Assembly: GCA_025350045.1 (NCBI GenBank)
Contig: JANXYM010000087.1
Coordinates: 25,015 to 89,014 of the forward strand
Direction: 5' to 3'
Source of the DNA: Methanomicrobiales archaeon
GTDB taxonomy: Archaea > Halobacteriota > Methanomicrobia > Methanomicrobiales > Methanospirillaceae
DNA: 64,000 nt
This document shows, piece by piece, positions 47,094 through 55,207 of this stretch (its first letter is position 1; every line of letters begins with the position of its first letter). A program made the position numbers and the translations under genes. The notes under the pieces were generated by a model, which saw only the letters and a list, made by a program, of their open reading frames with translations, did no database searches and was not told the DNA's origin.

Positions 47094-47276
47094 TTCCCCA
47101 TTTTTCCAATACTTTTTCCTGCACTTTTCCGTTGCACATCTTTCGGGTTCGCACACACCATGACGGCCATTTTAGAAGTGCACTGCTGCCCAACCATTGC
47201 TGAAACAACAGCAGAACCTGTGCAGGCATTCAGATAACTATTAGAACAATAGATGGAAAAAATAAGAGAATCGTGT

Positions 47277-47361
47277 GCCGAGGTAGTCTAGCCCGGGAAG
47301 GCGGTAGCCTCGAAAGCTACTGGCGCCCTGCGCCTCGGGAGTTCAAATCTCCCCCTCGGCG
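47277..47361 (+). tRNA. tRNA-Ser (anticodon CGA)
   Basis: The acceptor arms GCCGAGG and CCTCGGC pair perfectly, with discriminator G. The anticodon stem GTAGC/GCTAC holds the loop CTCGAAA, so the anticodon is CGA. A long variable arm GGCGC/GCGCC marks it as serine type, and the T arm GGGAG/CTCCC encloses TTCAAAT. There is no intron and no encoded CCA. A short GGGAGG/CCTCC hairpin follows (47370-47388). Confidence 0.95.
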
Positions 47362-47735
47362 TTTGAACGGGAGGTTTTCCTATCCTCCTTCCTCTTCCAA
47401 ATTCAAATTCATCGCGTGCAGATTGTTTCTGCAATCCCTCCCAAATTCTCCCATTTTGGTCCAAGGGGGGGCAAAAAAGCGGCCGGGATTATCACATCTA
47501 CCGGATCTGTTTCGCTCAGGAAGAGGGGCTATTCGGAAAGAACTCAAAATATCGATAATTTGAGGTTTATTTCCAGAAAAAACAAGTATCTTTCAATATT
47601 TGAAAGCATGACAATTTAAGAATTATTAAATATGAGATCTTCCTATTATGTTGTATACGGGTCCTCGTACAAATATAAATACTGGCCCGAAAAAGAAACA
47701 AAAGGAATTGCCGGCTGGCAGTCAGGTGAGCTCCC
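47362..47735. other. 374-base gap after tRNA-Ser
   Basis: It holds the putative tRNA terminator hairpin (GGGAGG pairing with CCTCC, near 47370-47388) and, at 47671-47682, a TATA-like AAATATAAATAC for the next small gene. I see no other gene in it. Confidence 0.5.
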
Positions 47736-47939
47736 ATGATTCGGATCAAACAGAACAAACCGCAGATATCTCCCGAAACTAGATCCTTTCGTAATATCCG
47801 CAGGTTAAACCTCAATCAGACATACACCCCGTTAAAGATCGGGGCAGTCGCCGGATATATCCTTTTAGGGATGTTGTCGGCATCCACATCCATGTTTGGT
47901 ATTCTTGTGGGTGCGGTGCTCCGCGTTGTCGGGTTGTAA
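47736..47939 (+). CDS. Small membrane protein (67 residues), unknown
   Basis: A basic N-terminal part (about residues 1-30, MIRIKQNKPQISPETRSF) precedes one hydrophobic helix (about 35-65, ending VGAVLRVVGL). A CAGGTGAG ribosome site and a TATA-like box about 60 bases upstream support expression. The family is not recognised. Confidence 0.6.
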   Translation: MIRIKQNKPQISPETRSFRNIRRLNLNQTYTPLKIGAVAGYILLGMLSASTSMFGILVGAVLRVVGL

Positions 47940-47978
47940 TTCCCCTGCACTCTTTTTTTACCGTTATTCCGTCAGGTT

Positions 47979-48197
47979 TTACCAATACGCCAGTATCCCC
48001 AGCATCCCGTGAACCAGTGCAATACAGATGGCGATAGCCGCACAACGCGGGTGCCATTTGAACGGAATTGTGCGTATCCCTTTGAAGTTCAGAACCGCGA
48101 TCGCTGCAGTGAACAGGAATGCAAACAGGGTCAGCACTCCAAGGTAAAGGATAAGGGGCTTTCCGAAAATGAGAGCATAGGAGATATTCTGAAACAT
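47979..48197 (-). CDS. Two-helix membrane protein with a possible haem-binding His pair
   Basis: This protein of about 72 residues has two to three hydrophobic segments. The last one carries His-x13-His (WHPRC to LVHGML), a spacing typical of membrane b-type haem helices in ferric reductase and DUF4405 proteins, where a second helix with another His pair is expected but is not seen here. The start is ATG at 48197, or GTG at 48203 overlapping the upstream stop. It is co-transcribed with the cupredoxin-like gene, so both may act in one electron-transfer or metal system. Confidence 0.65.
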   Translation of the reverse strand: MFQNISYALIFGKPLILYLGVLTLFAFLFTAAIAVLNFKGIRTIPFKWHPRCAAIAICIALVHGMLGILAYW

Positions 48198-48199
48198 GG

Positions 48200-48649
48200 T
48201 CACACCACGATAACCGTCCCAGTCAGGGCCGGATGTATCATATCACTATAATCATATGACCCGGGCTGATCGAAGATCCAGCTCCAGCTCTGTCCCCCTG
48301 AGAGAAGGGGTGAACTTTTGATATTTACCAGAGCAATCCTGTGCGTTGGATTATATAAGGCCGGATCACTGGTTGAGTCCTCATTCACCCATCGGACAGT
48401 GGAACCCGATTTCACAGTTACGCTTGCCGGAGCAAATCCCTTTTTGTTGATCCGGACAGTATTTTCTGAGACCGCGTTCGGGATTGGGGACACGGACTCT
48501 GTCATCTGGGCGGTCGGGGGTGTAGCAACGGTTGCCTGCGAGGCAGTTGGTACAGGAGTTACTGCAGCTTGTGCTGGTGCGGGTTGGGTACAGCCACAGA
48601 CCAGCATCAGGAGCACAGCAATAATGATAATTACCACATTTTTATGCAT
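48200..48649 (-). CDS. Cupredoxin-like lipoprotein with altered copper ligands
   Basis: This 149-residue protein has a signal peptide with lipobox LVCGC (cysteine near residue 20), a long Pro/Ala/Thr/Val linker (about 22-60) and a cupredoxin fold. The first ligand is present in PTHRIAL and the second histidine in DMIHPALTG, but the ligand cysteine position reads Ser-Asp (YDYSDMIH) and the Met position reads Leu. A normal blue-copper site is therefore unlikely. The intact homologue at 17443 has YYCSIHPSM at the same place. It overlaps the downstream small membrane gene. Confidence 0.8.
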   Translation of the reverse strand: MHKNVVIIIIAVLLMLVCGCTQPAPAQAAVTPVPTASQATVATPPTAQMTESVSPIPNAVSENTVRINKKGFAPASVTVKSGSTVRWVNEDSTSDPALYNPTHRIALVNIKSSPLLSGGQSWSWIFDQPGSYDYSDMIHPALTGTVIVV

Positions 48650-48742
48650 TATGAGATCTCTAAAGCCTCCCGTAATAAAATCATGCTCTCCACCCTATCC
48701 GGAGACACCGGGATTTCCCAGGGGAGAGATACTTCAGTTTAT

Positions 48743-50890
48743 TCAAGGTTCCTTTCCTGGGAGTGGCAGAGGAATTGGCAGGACAGTCACGGTCATCTCC
48801 CTTAACAACTCCCTGAACTCTTCCCCATGATAGTGATCGGAGAGGGCCATCTCGCAAAAGGCTGGTCCCGGCAGAGCCCGGGCAAATTTCCACCCCTCCG
48901 AAGGTGGCGGGGGAAGAAGGGAGCCGATCTCTTCTGGTTCCATTTCCTGAACCTCCCTCAACGCAGTCGCAACCCGTTCCCCTGCCCCGCCTTTTCCAAG
49001 GCGAAGAATCCTGATCATAAAATCATTGTACCGCATCTGCGCCTTGCTCCCAAGCCGGTGCTGGAGCAGCAGGGTCAAAAACCGGTTGAACCGGATTCCA
49101 TTTAAGGAATACACGGTTACCGCAATGCCCCTCTCACCCTTACGCTCACGGATATGCAACCCGGTTCTGCCAATACCTGCCGGTATGCGGGAGACAGCAG
49201 TCCGGAGCATCTCGTCATCATCATCAGTGAGCGGGAGCGAGGACTCTCCCCGGGCGTGTATAACCTGAACCTGACGGCAGACAAGCAGGGAATAGCCGAT
49301 CTCACTTCCGGTCCAGAAGATTCCTGATGTTGCAGAACTGGAGGGCACCACGACCACGAGATTATGCCCCTCGTCACACTTGATCATAGACCAGCCCTGC
49401 CCGCCCAGTGATATCTCCCCGTCATTATGGCTGTTGACGAACCGGGCATCGAGCCTGCCCACCATTTCGCCATCAGGAGTGACGGCCCGGTACTCGCCCC
49501 CGCCGCTGATCAACGAGTAGAGATCCTTCCAGTTCGAGCGCCCGAACTCCCGTTCTGCAGTCTCTCCCAGCATCACCATCTCGCCATCGGGAGTCAGGTA
49601 CCCCTGTTCAATGAGATATGTAACAATCCGGTCCAGCATCTCCGGCCTGATGCCGGAAAAGGCGGAGTGAGAGAGCACCGATGTCACCAGCTGCCTCCTG
49701 CTGGCCCGGGCGTGCCGGAACAGGTACAGGAACAGCTGCTGGACAAGGACATTATAGGGTTTTTTGAGCGGGGTTAAAGGTTCAACTTTCTTGTTCATTG
49801 CGCATTCGATGATCGCCACACTGCAAAGGACTTCACAGGGATCTTTTAAGAGCCACGCCACGTACGCCGCTTTGTCGCGCCTGCCGCTCCGTCCCAGCCG
49901 CTGGAGAAACGACGAGACCGAATTCGGGGGACCAACCTGCACCACCACATCGAGATCCCCGATATCGATCCCCAGTTCCAATGTACTTGTGCAAATGATG
50001 CAGGCGCCATCCTGCGAGGAGAAGGCCTCTTCAGACTCTTTCCGGGTAGCCAGCGACAGGGAGGAGTGGTGGATGTGGAGGTTTCGTATCCTGCCAGAGG
50101 CTGATCTCATCAGTTTCTCAGCAACACTCCGGCTGTTGACGAACACCAGCGCTTTTCTCCCCCTTACGATATCCACCAAGGCATCGATCCGCTTATCCTC
50201 GTCATCTTCCACAATGAACCGGAACTGCTTATCCCGGGGTGGCGCAGGGATGGCAACCAGTTCGCTCCCGTGCCGGTCATCTGACATCCAGCGCAGAACC
50301 TCTTCTGGGTTACCTGTGGTTGCCGAAAGACCGATACGCTGAACGGGATGTTTTGTGATCCGGTCAAGCTGGCTGAGCAGTACCTTGAGCTGCACCCCGC
50401 GTTCAGATTCCACAAATGCGTGGAGCTCATCGATAATGACCGTGCGCACGCGCCGGAGATCCTGGGAGAGGGTCTTCTCCTGCAGGAGCACCTCCAGGGA
50501 TTCGGGAGTGATCATCAGGAAATGGGGGGGCTCGCCATCCTTCCAGCAGCGGTCCCCTTTTGGCACATCCCCATGCCATTTCATAACGGTGAGCGACGTG
50601 GGAATACAGAATTCCCTGAATCGGTCCTCCTGGTCATTGATCAGCGCTTTAAGGGGCGAGATATAGAGGCATGCTACCCCCATCCTGCCATGTTTTAAGA
50701 TATCGTCCATCACCGGTATGAGAGCGGCTTCCGACTTCCCCCCGGCAGTTGGGGCGATGACCAGCACATCCTTTCCTGCCGCCACTGCAGTATACGCACG
50801 CTCCTGCACCTCGCGGAGCTCCGTCCAGTCGAGCCGTTGGGCAAGCACCTGCTGGAGGGATTCGTGTAGATTGGTAAATGCCGAGGACAT
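48743..50890 (-). CDS. Lhr-like superfamily 2 DNA/RNA helicase
   Basis: This 715-residue helicase has Walker A APTAGGKS (residues 46-53), the DEAH-type box DELH (about 155), motif III GLSATTGNP, motif V CTSTLELGIDIGDLD and motif VI LQRLGRSGR. The order and the C-terminal domain fit the Lhr group of helicases, which unwind DNA and RNA-DNA hybrids in repair. It is shorter than bacterial Lhr and lacks its long C-terminal extension. It stands alone, with about 270 bases to the next gene on the other strand. Confidence 0.9.
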   Translation of the reverse strand: MSSAFTNLHESLQQVLAQRLDWTELREVQERAYTAVAAGKDVLVIAPTAGGKSEAALIPVMDDILKHGRMGVACLYISPLKALINDQEDRFREFCIPTSLTVMKWHGDVPKGDRCWKDGEPPHFLMITPESLEVLLQEKTLSQDLRRVRTVIIDELHAFVESERGVQLKVLLSQLDRITKHPVQRIGLSATTGNPEEVLRWMSDDRHGSELVAIPAPPRDKQFRFIVEDDEDKRIDALVDIVRGRKALVFVNSRSVAEKLMRSASGRIRNLHIHHSSLSLATRKESEEAFSSQDGACIICTSTLELGIDIGDLDVVVQVGPPNSVSSFLQRLGRSGRRDKAAYVAWLLKDPCEVLCSVAIIECAMNKKVEPLTPLKKPYNVLVQQLFLYLFRHARASRRQLVTSVLSHSAFSGIRPEMLDRIVTYLIEQGYLTPDGEMVMLGETAEREFGRSNWKDLYSLISGGGEYRAVTPDGEMVGRLDARFVNSHNDGEISLGGQGWSMIKCDEGHNLVVVVPSSSATSGIFWTGSEIGYSLLVCRQVQVIHARGESSLPLTDDDDEMLRTAVSRIPAGIGRTGLHIRERKGERGIAVTVYSLNGIRFNRFLTLLLQHRLGSKAQMRYNDFMIRILRLGKGGAGERVATALREVQEMEPEEIGSLLPPPPSEGWKFARALPGPAFCEMALSDHYHGEEFRELLREMTVTVLPIPLPLPGKEP

Positions 50891-51157
50891 AATTCGGTAC
50901 AGCGTTTTGCTTCGCGCAATATGGTCTTTCCGGACAATGCGTTGTCCAATGACCGTAAGTGTGCATCAAAGACTGATTAAAAACACATAAATACCACCAT
51001 TTCCAGATTATTATCCGGTAAACAATGATATCACCATGGGTTTGTCCAAAGAGTTTCTCATCGAGCCCATGCTACGCATTCTCCTTTAGATAGGGAACCT
51101 GGCAGTTCCCCGGTTCCCATTGTATTGTCGTGAGAGAGAGTTTACCAGAGGTTTTGT

Positions 51158-51283
51158 ATGCTTTTTGGAATCCCTGACCCGCAGATATTGATTGGCTATG
51201 GACTGGCCATTGGTCTAGCCCTGGCGTGTATTGTATACGGATTACTGAACTGGAATAAAGAGGGCAGCAACGATGGCAGTTAA
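51158..51283 (+). CDS. Symporter small accessory membrane protein (41 residues)
   Basis: This short frame encodes MLFGIPDPQILIGYGLA and one membrane helix ending in a charged tail (NWNKEGSNDGS). A CAGAGG ribosome site precedes the ATG. Its stop overlaps the start of the sodium:solute symporter gene by 11 bases, the usual arrangement of small accessory proteins seen with this type of symporter. Confidence 0.7.
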   Translation: MLFGIPDPQILIGYGLAIGLALACIVYGLLNWNKEGSNDGS

Positions 51284-52838
51284 CCCAATCACGATGGCCG
51301 CGCTGGTCCTGATCTACCTTGCAGCGACACTCATCATCGGTTACATGGGGTACAAAAAGACGAAGAGCGCTGAGGATTATCTTGTCGCCGGACGCGACAG
51401 TCACCCGGTGATCATTGCCCTTTCGTACGGTGCCACGTTCATCTCCACGTCCGCCATCATCGGGTTTGGCGGGGCAGCGGCAAACATGGGGATGGGGCTC
51501 ATCTGGCTTACAGTCTTGAACATCGGTCTTGGCATCCTCCTTGCATTCGTCCTGTTCGGCAAGAAGACCCGGGAGATCGGCCAGCGGCTCTCTGCAGTCA
51601 CGTTTCCGGACCTGATGTGCAAGCTCTATAAGTCCCCGCTCCTGCAGTACATTGCGGGGTTCATCATCGTCATCTCCATGCCGCTCTACACCGCGGCAAT
51701 CCTTATTGGCGGTGCACGGTTCATCGAACCTACGCTCGGTATTCCCTATTCCACATCACTGATCCTGTTTGCCCTGATCACAGCAGTCTATGTGGTTTTC
51801 GGCGGACTCATTGCCGTTATGTACACGGATGCCTTCCAGGGCACGATCATGCTGATCGGTATGACCGTTCTCCTGGCCCTCACCCTGATTGCCGTGGGCG
51901 GGTTTACGGCAGGAACTACTGCGCTCACCAACATGGCACACCTAGTCCCCAAAGCACTTGCTGACCAGGGTATGACCGGCTGGACATCCATGCCCGTGCT
52001 GGGATCCCCGATGTGGTTCACCCTTGTTACCACGATTGTTATGGGTGTGGGTATCGGCGTGCTCGCACAGCCTCAGCTTGTCGTGCGGTTCATGACGGCA
52101 AAGGATAACAGGGCCCTGAACCGTGCCGTGCTCGTTGGCGGGCCGTTTATCCTGATGATGACCGGGGTTGCCTTCACCGTGGGTGCACTTTCCAATGTGT
52201 ACTTCTACCAGACCTCCGGCAAGATCGCTCTCGATGCAGCGGGCGGAAATGTCGATTCCATCATCCCGCTCTTCATCAACGGTGCAATGCCGGATATCTT
52301 CGTGGTGATCTTCATGCTAACCCTTCTCGCAGCTGCAATGTCCACGCTCAGTGCCCTCTATCATGCAATGGGCACGGCGCTGGTCTGTGATCTCTGGGGG
52401 CGGGGTAAAGAGTGTGCACTCTCGATGCGGGCACACCAGTACGGTATCGTACTGATGATGGTCGTTTCGACAATCCTTGCCTTCATGCTGCCGATCAGCA
52501 TCATTGCACGGGCGACTGCGATGTTTATGGGCCTCTGCGCATGTGCTTTCCTCCCGGCATTTGCTGTCGGGGTCTATGCAAAAGCACCATGTACGAAAGC
52601 TGCGCTCTCCAGTATGGTGACTGGTGCTGTGATCTGGTTCCTCTGGACCGCGTTCTTCCATGCAGCAGAAGCAAAACCCCTGGGAATCTGTCAGGCGATC
52701 TTCGGAAAAGTTACGCTCCTCGGATCCCCGTGGACTGCAGTAGACCCAATCGTGATTGCGCTCCCCATCTCACTCGTGGTCATGATCCTCATGCAATGGC
52801 AGTCCGGCAATCAGCAGCCGGCAGCGGTTGCCGCGTAA
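51273..52838 (+). CDS. Sodium:solute symporter (SSF family)
   Basis: This 521-residue protein has about 13 membrane helices and the SSF signature region around residues 60-200 (for example YGATFISTSAIIGFGGAAAN). It imports an organic solute with Na+, perhaps an organic acid or amino acid; the substrate cannot be told. It is coupled to the preceding 41-residue gene and followed by a clear hairpin and T-run. Confidence 0.93.
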   Translation: MAVNPITMAALVLIYLAATLIIGYMGYKKTKSAEDYLVAGRDSHPVIIALSYGATFISTSAIIGFGGAAANMGMGLIWLTVLNIGLGILLAFVLFGKKTREIGQRLSAVTFPDLMCKLYKSPLLQYIAGFIIVISMPLYTAAILIGGARFIEPTLGIPYSTSLILFALITAVYVVFGGLIAVMYTDAFQGTIMLIGMTVLLALTLIAVGGFTAGTTALTNMAHLVPKALADQGMTGWTSMPVLGSPMWFTLVTTIVMGVGIGVLAQPQLVVRFMTAKDNRALNRAVLVGGPFILMMTGVAFTVGALSNVYFYQTSGKIALDAAGGNVDSIIPLFINGAMPDIFVVIFMLTLLAAAMSTLSALYHAMGTALVCDLWGRGKECALSMRAHQYGIVLMMVVSTILAFMLPISIIARATAMFMGLCACAFLPAFAVGVYAKAPCTKAALSSMVTGAVIWFLWTAFFHAAEAKPLGICQAIFGKVTLLGSPWTAVDPIVIALPISLVVMILMQWQSGNQQPAAVAA

Positions 52839-52857
52839 CACCTTAAAGGGGGGATTC

Positions 52858-52887
52858 TTCTCCTTATATCAGGAGAAACTTTTTTTG
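52858..52887 (+). terminator. Hairpin and T-run after the symporter gene
   Basis: TTCTCCT (52858-52864) pairs with AGGAGAA (52871-52877) around the loop TATATC, followed by ACTTTTTTTG. This looks like an intrinsic-type terminator. Confidence 0.65.
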
Positions 52888-52909
52888 TCCAGCGCGTCGA
52901 GTGATAACC

Positions 52910-53242
52910 ATGGAACTCGCGCAGAACAAATGCACCACGTACCGGGCGGGATCTCCCCCGTTAACCAGAAAGGAGACCATGGAGCTCCTGGCCCAGGTAC
53001 CCGGATGGTCGCTGGATAATGGTCATCTGGCGCGGACGTTCGAGCGGGAGAGCGCCGGTGCATGTATCACGTTTTTTTCCGAAGTTATGGATCTCGCAAC
53101 CCAGGAGGGTCATTTCCCCGATATCTCCATGAAAGAGTCACGGTTTTTTGAAGTCCAGTTCTATACATACCCTGCCGGCGGACTGACCCTGAACGATTTC
53201 ATCATGGCGGCAAAACTGAATGAAAAGGGTAAAACGCAATAA
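52910..53242 (+). CDS. Pterin-4a-carbinolamine dehydratase-like protein
   Basis: This protein of about 110 residues fits the PCD/DCoH fold, with the late motif GGLTLNDFIMAAKL. The signature histidine pair, usually HHPD, reads GHFPD, so one histidine is replaced by Phe. The family recycles pterin cofactor. The start is ATG at 52910; a GTG at 52901 is in frame, and no ribosome site is clear for either. A methanogen has tetrahydromethanopterin rather than biopterin, so its exact substrate is open. Confidence 0.85.
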   Translation: MELAQNKCTTYRAGSPPLTRKETMELLAQVPGWSLDNGHLARTFERESAGACITFFSEVMDLATQEGHFPDISMKESRFFEVQFYTYPAGGLTLNDFIMAAKLNEKGKTQ

Positions 53243-53299
53243 TTTTTTTTTAATATTCAGATAATGCGGCCTGTCCTGAAACCTGTAACTTAAAAAAAA

Positions 53300-53704
53300 T
53301 TATCGAATTCTGAATTTACTCACGATCTTTTCCCGAATCGCGTCTTTGGGGTATGCCCCGATGATCCGGTCAACCAGCTGGCCGTTGGCAAAGAGCATGA
53401 TGGCGGGGATGGCGTCAATGTTGAACTCCCGTGCAAGTTTCTGGTTCTTGTCCGTGTCACACTTACCAAAAGCAACTTTATCGGAAAATTCCATTGAGAG
53501 TTCTTCCATAATCGGCGCGATTCTCCGGCAGGGCCCGCACCATTCCGCCCAGAAATCCATAACTACATAGGGGTTTGTGCGGATAAATTCTACAAAATGG
53601 GTCTCTTCAACATCGGTTACAACTGCCACTTTTGCTGGATGTCTCATTTTTTCGGTCAGCTCCTGGATGCGCTTCTCCCGTATCTTTATGATCTCGTCAT
53701 CCAT
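53300..53704 (-). CDS. trxA: Thioredoxin
   Basis: This 134-residue protein has the active site WCGPC (residues 55-59), the cis-proline region DAIPAIMLF and an N-terminal helical extension of about 25 residues (IIKIREKRIQELTEKMRH) that is longer than in standard thioredoxin. It should reduce protein disulfides in the cytoplasm. No thioredoxin reductase is adjacent; the disulfide oxidoreductase at 10787 is far away. Confidence 0.93.
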   Translation of the reverse strand: MDDEIIKIREKRIQELTEKMRHPAKVAVVTDVEETHFVEFIRTNPYVVMDFWAEWCGPCRRIAPIMEELSMEFSDKVAFGKCDTDKNQKLAREFNIDAIPAIMLFANGQLVDRIIGAYPKDAIREKIVSKFRIR

Positions 53705-53815
53705 AAGGATGTGTGGGAAAACGAGGAATTAAAGCTGATCGGTACCTTCCCGGGACCGACCCGTAGGTTAAGTATATCAGCGCACCCTGCCTACATTATA
53801 ACCCTGCTTATAGGA

Positions 53816-53890
53816 AGCGAGGTAGGGTAGTCAGGATATCCCGACGGGCTCATAACCCGTAGACCGATGGTTCAAATCCATCCCTCGCTA
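53816..53890 (+). tRNA. Initiator tRNA-Met (anticodon CAT)
   Basis: The acceptor arms AGCGAGG and CCTCGCT pair with A1-U72, and the anticodon stem ends in three G-C pairs (ACGGG/CCCGT) around CTCATAA. Both features mark an archaeal initiator rather than an elongator. The T arm is GATGG/CCATC around TTCAAAT, discriminator A, no intron and no encoded CCA. Confidence 0.95.
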
Positions 53891-54008
53891 CTGACTGTTT
53901 TTGTGAGATTCCCGTGGGGAGCCAGGGGGCTCGTTTCAGTGAGTTTCTTTCTTCCGGGTAGCCCGTCATTTGCGACCATTGGGACGGATTCTTACCGGTT
54001 AAAAGATT

Positions 54009-54821
54009 TCAGGCTTTTTTTCGTGTGCCCACTGCAAGAAGTGCAATCATACCGCTGATAGCCGCAATCCCGCCCAATGAGGATTTTGTTGGCACCGGGT
54101 TTGCGGAAGCCTGCTGTACAACAGGAATGCAGGTAGCGTTTAAGAATGCAAGGGTCTCACGTGCGCGGGAAAAACCCGGGTACGGGAGGTTGTAATCGGG
54201 ATCGAGGGGAAGAGACCTCTCCAGAGTTTCCCGCGCACCCGTGCAGTTCCCGTTTGCAGCAAGGAGGTTTCCCTTAACATGCCAGTAATGGACATTTTCC
54301 GGTTCAAGGGCGATTGCTGTATCGATTGCAGCGAGCGCCTCATTGATTTTCCCAGTGCCCTTGAGTGCGAGTGCTTGCACTCCATAGTCTGGGGCGTAGT
54401 TGGCGTTGAGTGATATGCCGGTGTCCGCATCAGAAAGGGCAGCTGAATAGTTCCCGAGTGCAAGGTACCCGTATCCACGGTTGGCATACCGGACCGGTTT
54501 TGGGTCCAGCAGGATCCCTTTTGAAATGACTTCAACCGATTTTTCGTACTGTCCCATCTTCCGGTAACTGTAACCCTGGAGGCAGAGGAGATCTGCATTA
54601 TCCGGATACCATTTGGTACCTCTAGTCGTGATGAGAAGGGCACTGGTCCAGTTCCACTCGACTACCGCCGCTTTTGCCTCGCTTAGGTATACCGAGTCAT
54701 TCTGCGGGGGGATTTCCGGAGAGCCCGGGCCTGAGGAGAACGTTGCCGTGAAGCTGTTTACGGCCCCTGCCGGTATAATCAGACATAAAAGGAGTCAAAG
54801 AAGGAGAAGTGTGTTTTTCAT
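54009..54821 (-). pseudogene. TPR-repeat secreted protein gene interrupted by TGA in its signal peptide
   Basis: From ATG at 54821 the frame reads MKNTLLLL, then a TGA (54797-54795), then LLLCLIIPAGAVNSF and continues to a TPR-repeat protein and a C-terminal membrane helix with RKKA, ending at 54009. The repeats (GNYSAALSDADTGISLNANY and similar) and the closing helix with a GTRKKA tail are intact. The stop sits in the middle of the signal peptide, and the next ATG in frame (54557) lacks a signal. It is therefore a broken gene, a read-through case or a sequence error. No ribosome site is obvious. Confidence 0.65.
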
Positions 54822-55207
54822 AACCGGTCCCGTGAAAGATTGTTCCTTTCCTCTCGATATTTGTTCCTGTTGGCTTGGGATAGGGGATATTTCGCGGATG
54901 GGCAAAGAGGATAACTGGATGGTTACGATTATTTCCCAATTTCTTTCGTTGTAAAAAAAAATTCGGAACGCACGTGACCGTTGATGACAGTGGGCAAAAA
55001 TCCCGTTAAAAATTTCGCAGTTCCCATCCCCTATTCGCGGTACAGCACCGTATCGTTGCAATAGCGGATGTACTGATCGCGCGGCTGCAGGAGCGGGCGG
55101 TATTGTAGGGGGATCCCAGAATTTACAGGACCCCCTCAAGGGGTACCCCTGCTACTAAAGTAGGGGCGGGGGATCATCCATGAGGCAAAAAGAGGGCCGG
55201 CAAATTT
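54822..55207. other. 386-base gap with tandem hairpins
   Basis: CCCC-TCAA-GGGG (55132-55143) and a second hairpin CCCC/CTAC-TAAA-GTAG/GGG (55146-55166) lie just beyond the end of the histidine kinase gene and may stop transcription from it. I see no gene here; the remainder presumably holds the TPR gene promoter. Confidence 0.45.

Noticed and set aside
54009..54821. Selenocysteine reading of the TGA in the TPR gene
   Set aside because: The codon falls in the hydrophobic core of a signal peptide, where selenocysteine makes no sense, and no SECIS-like element was recognised.
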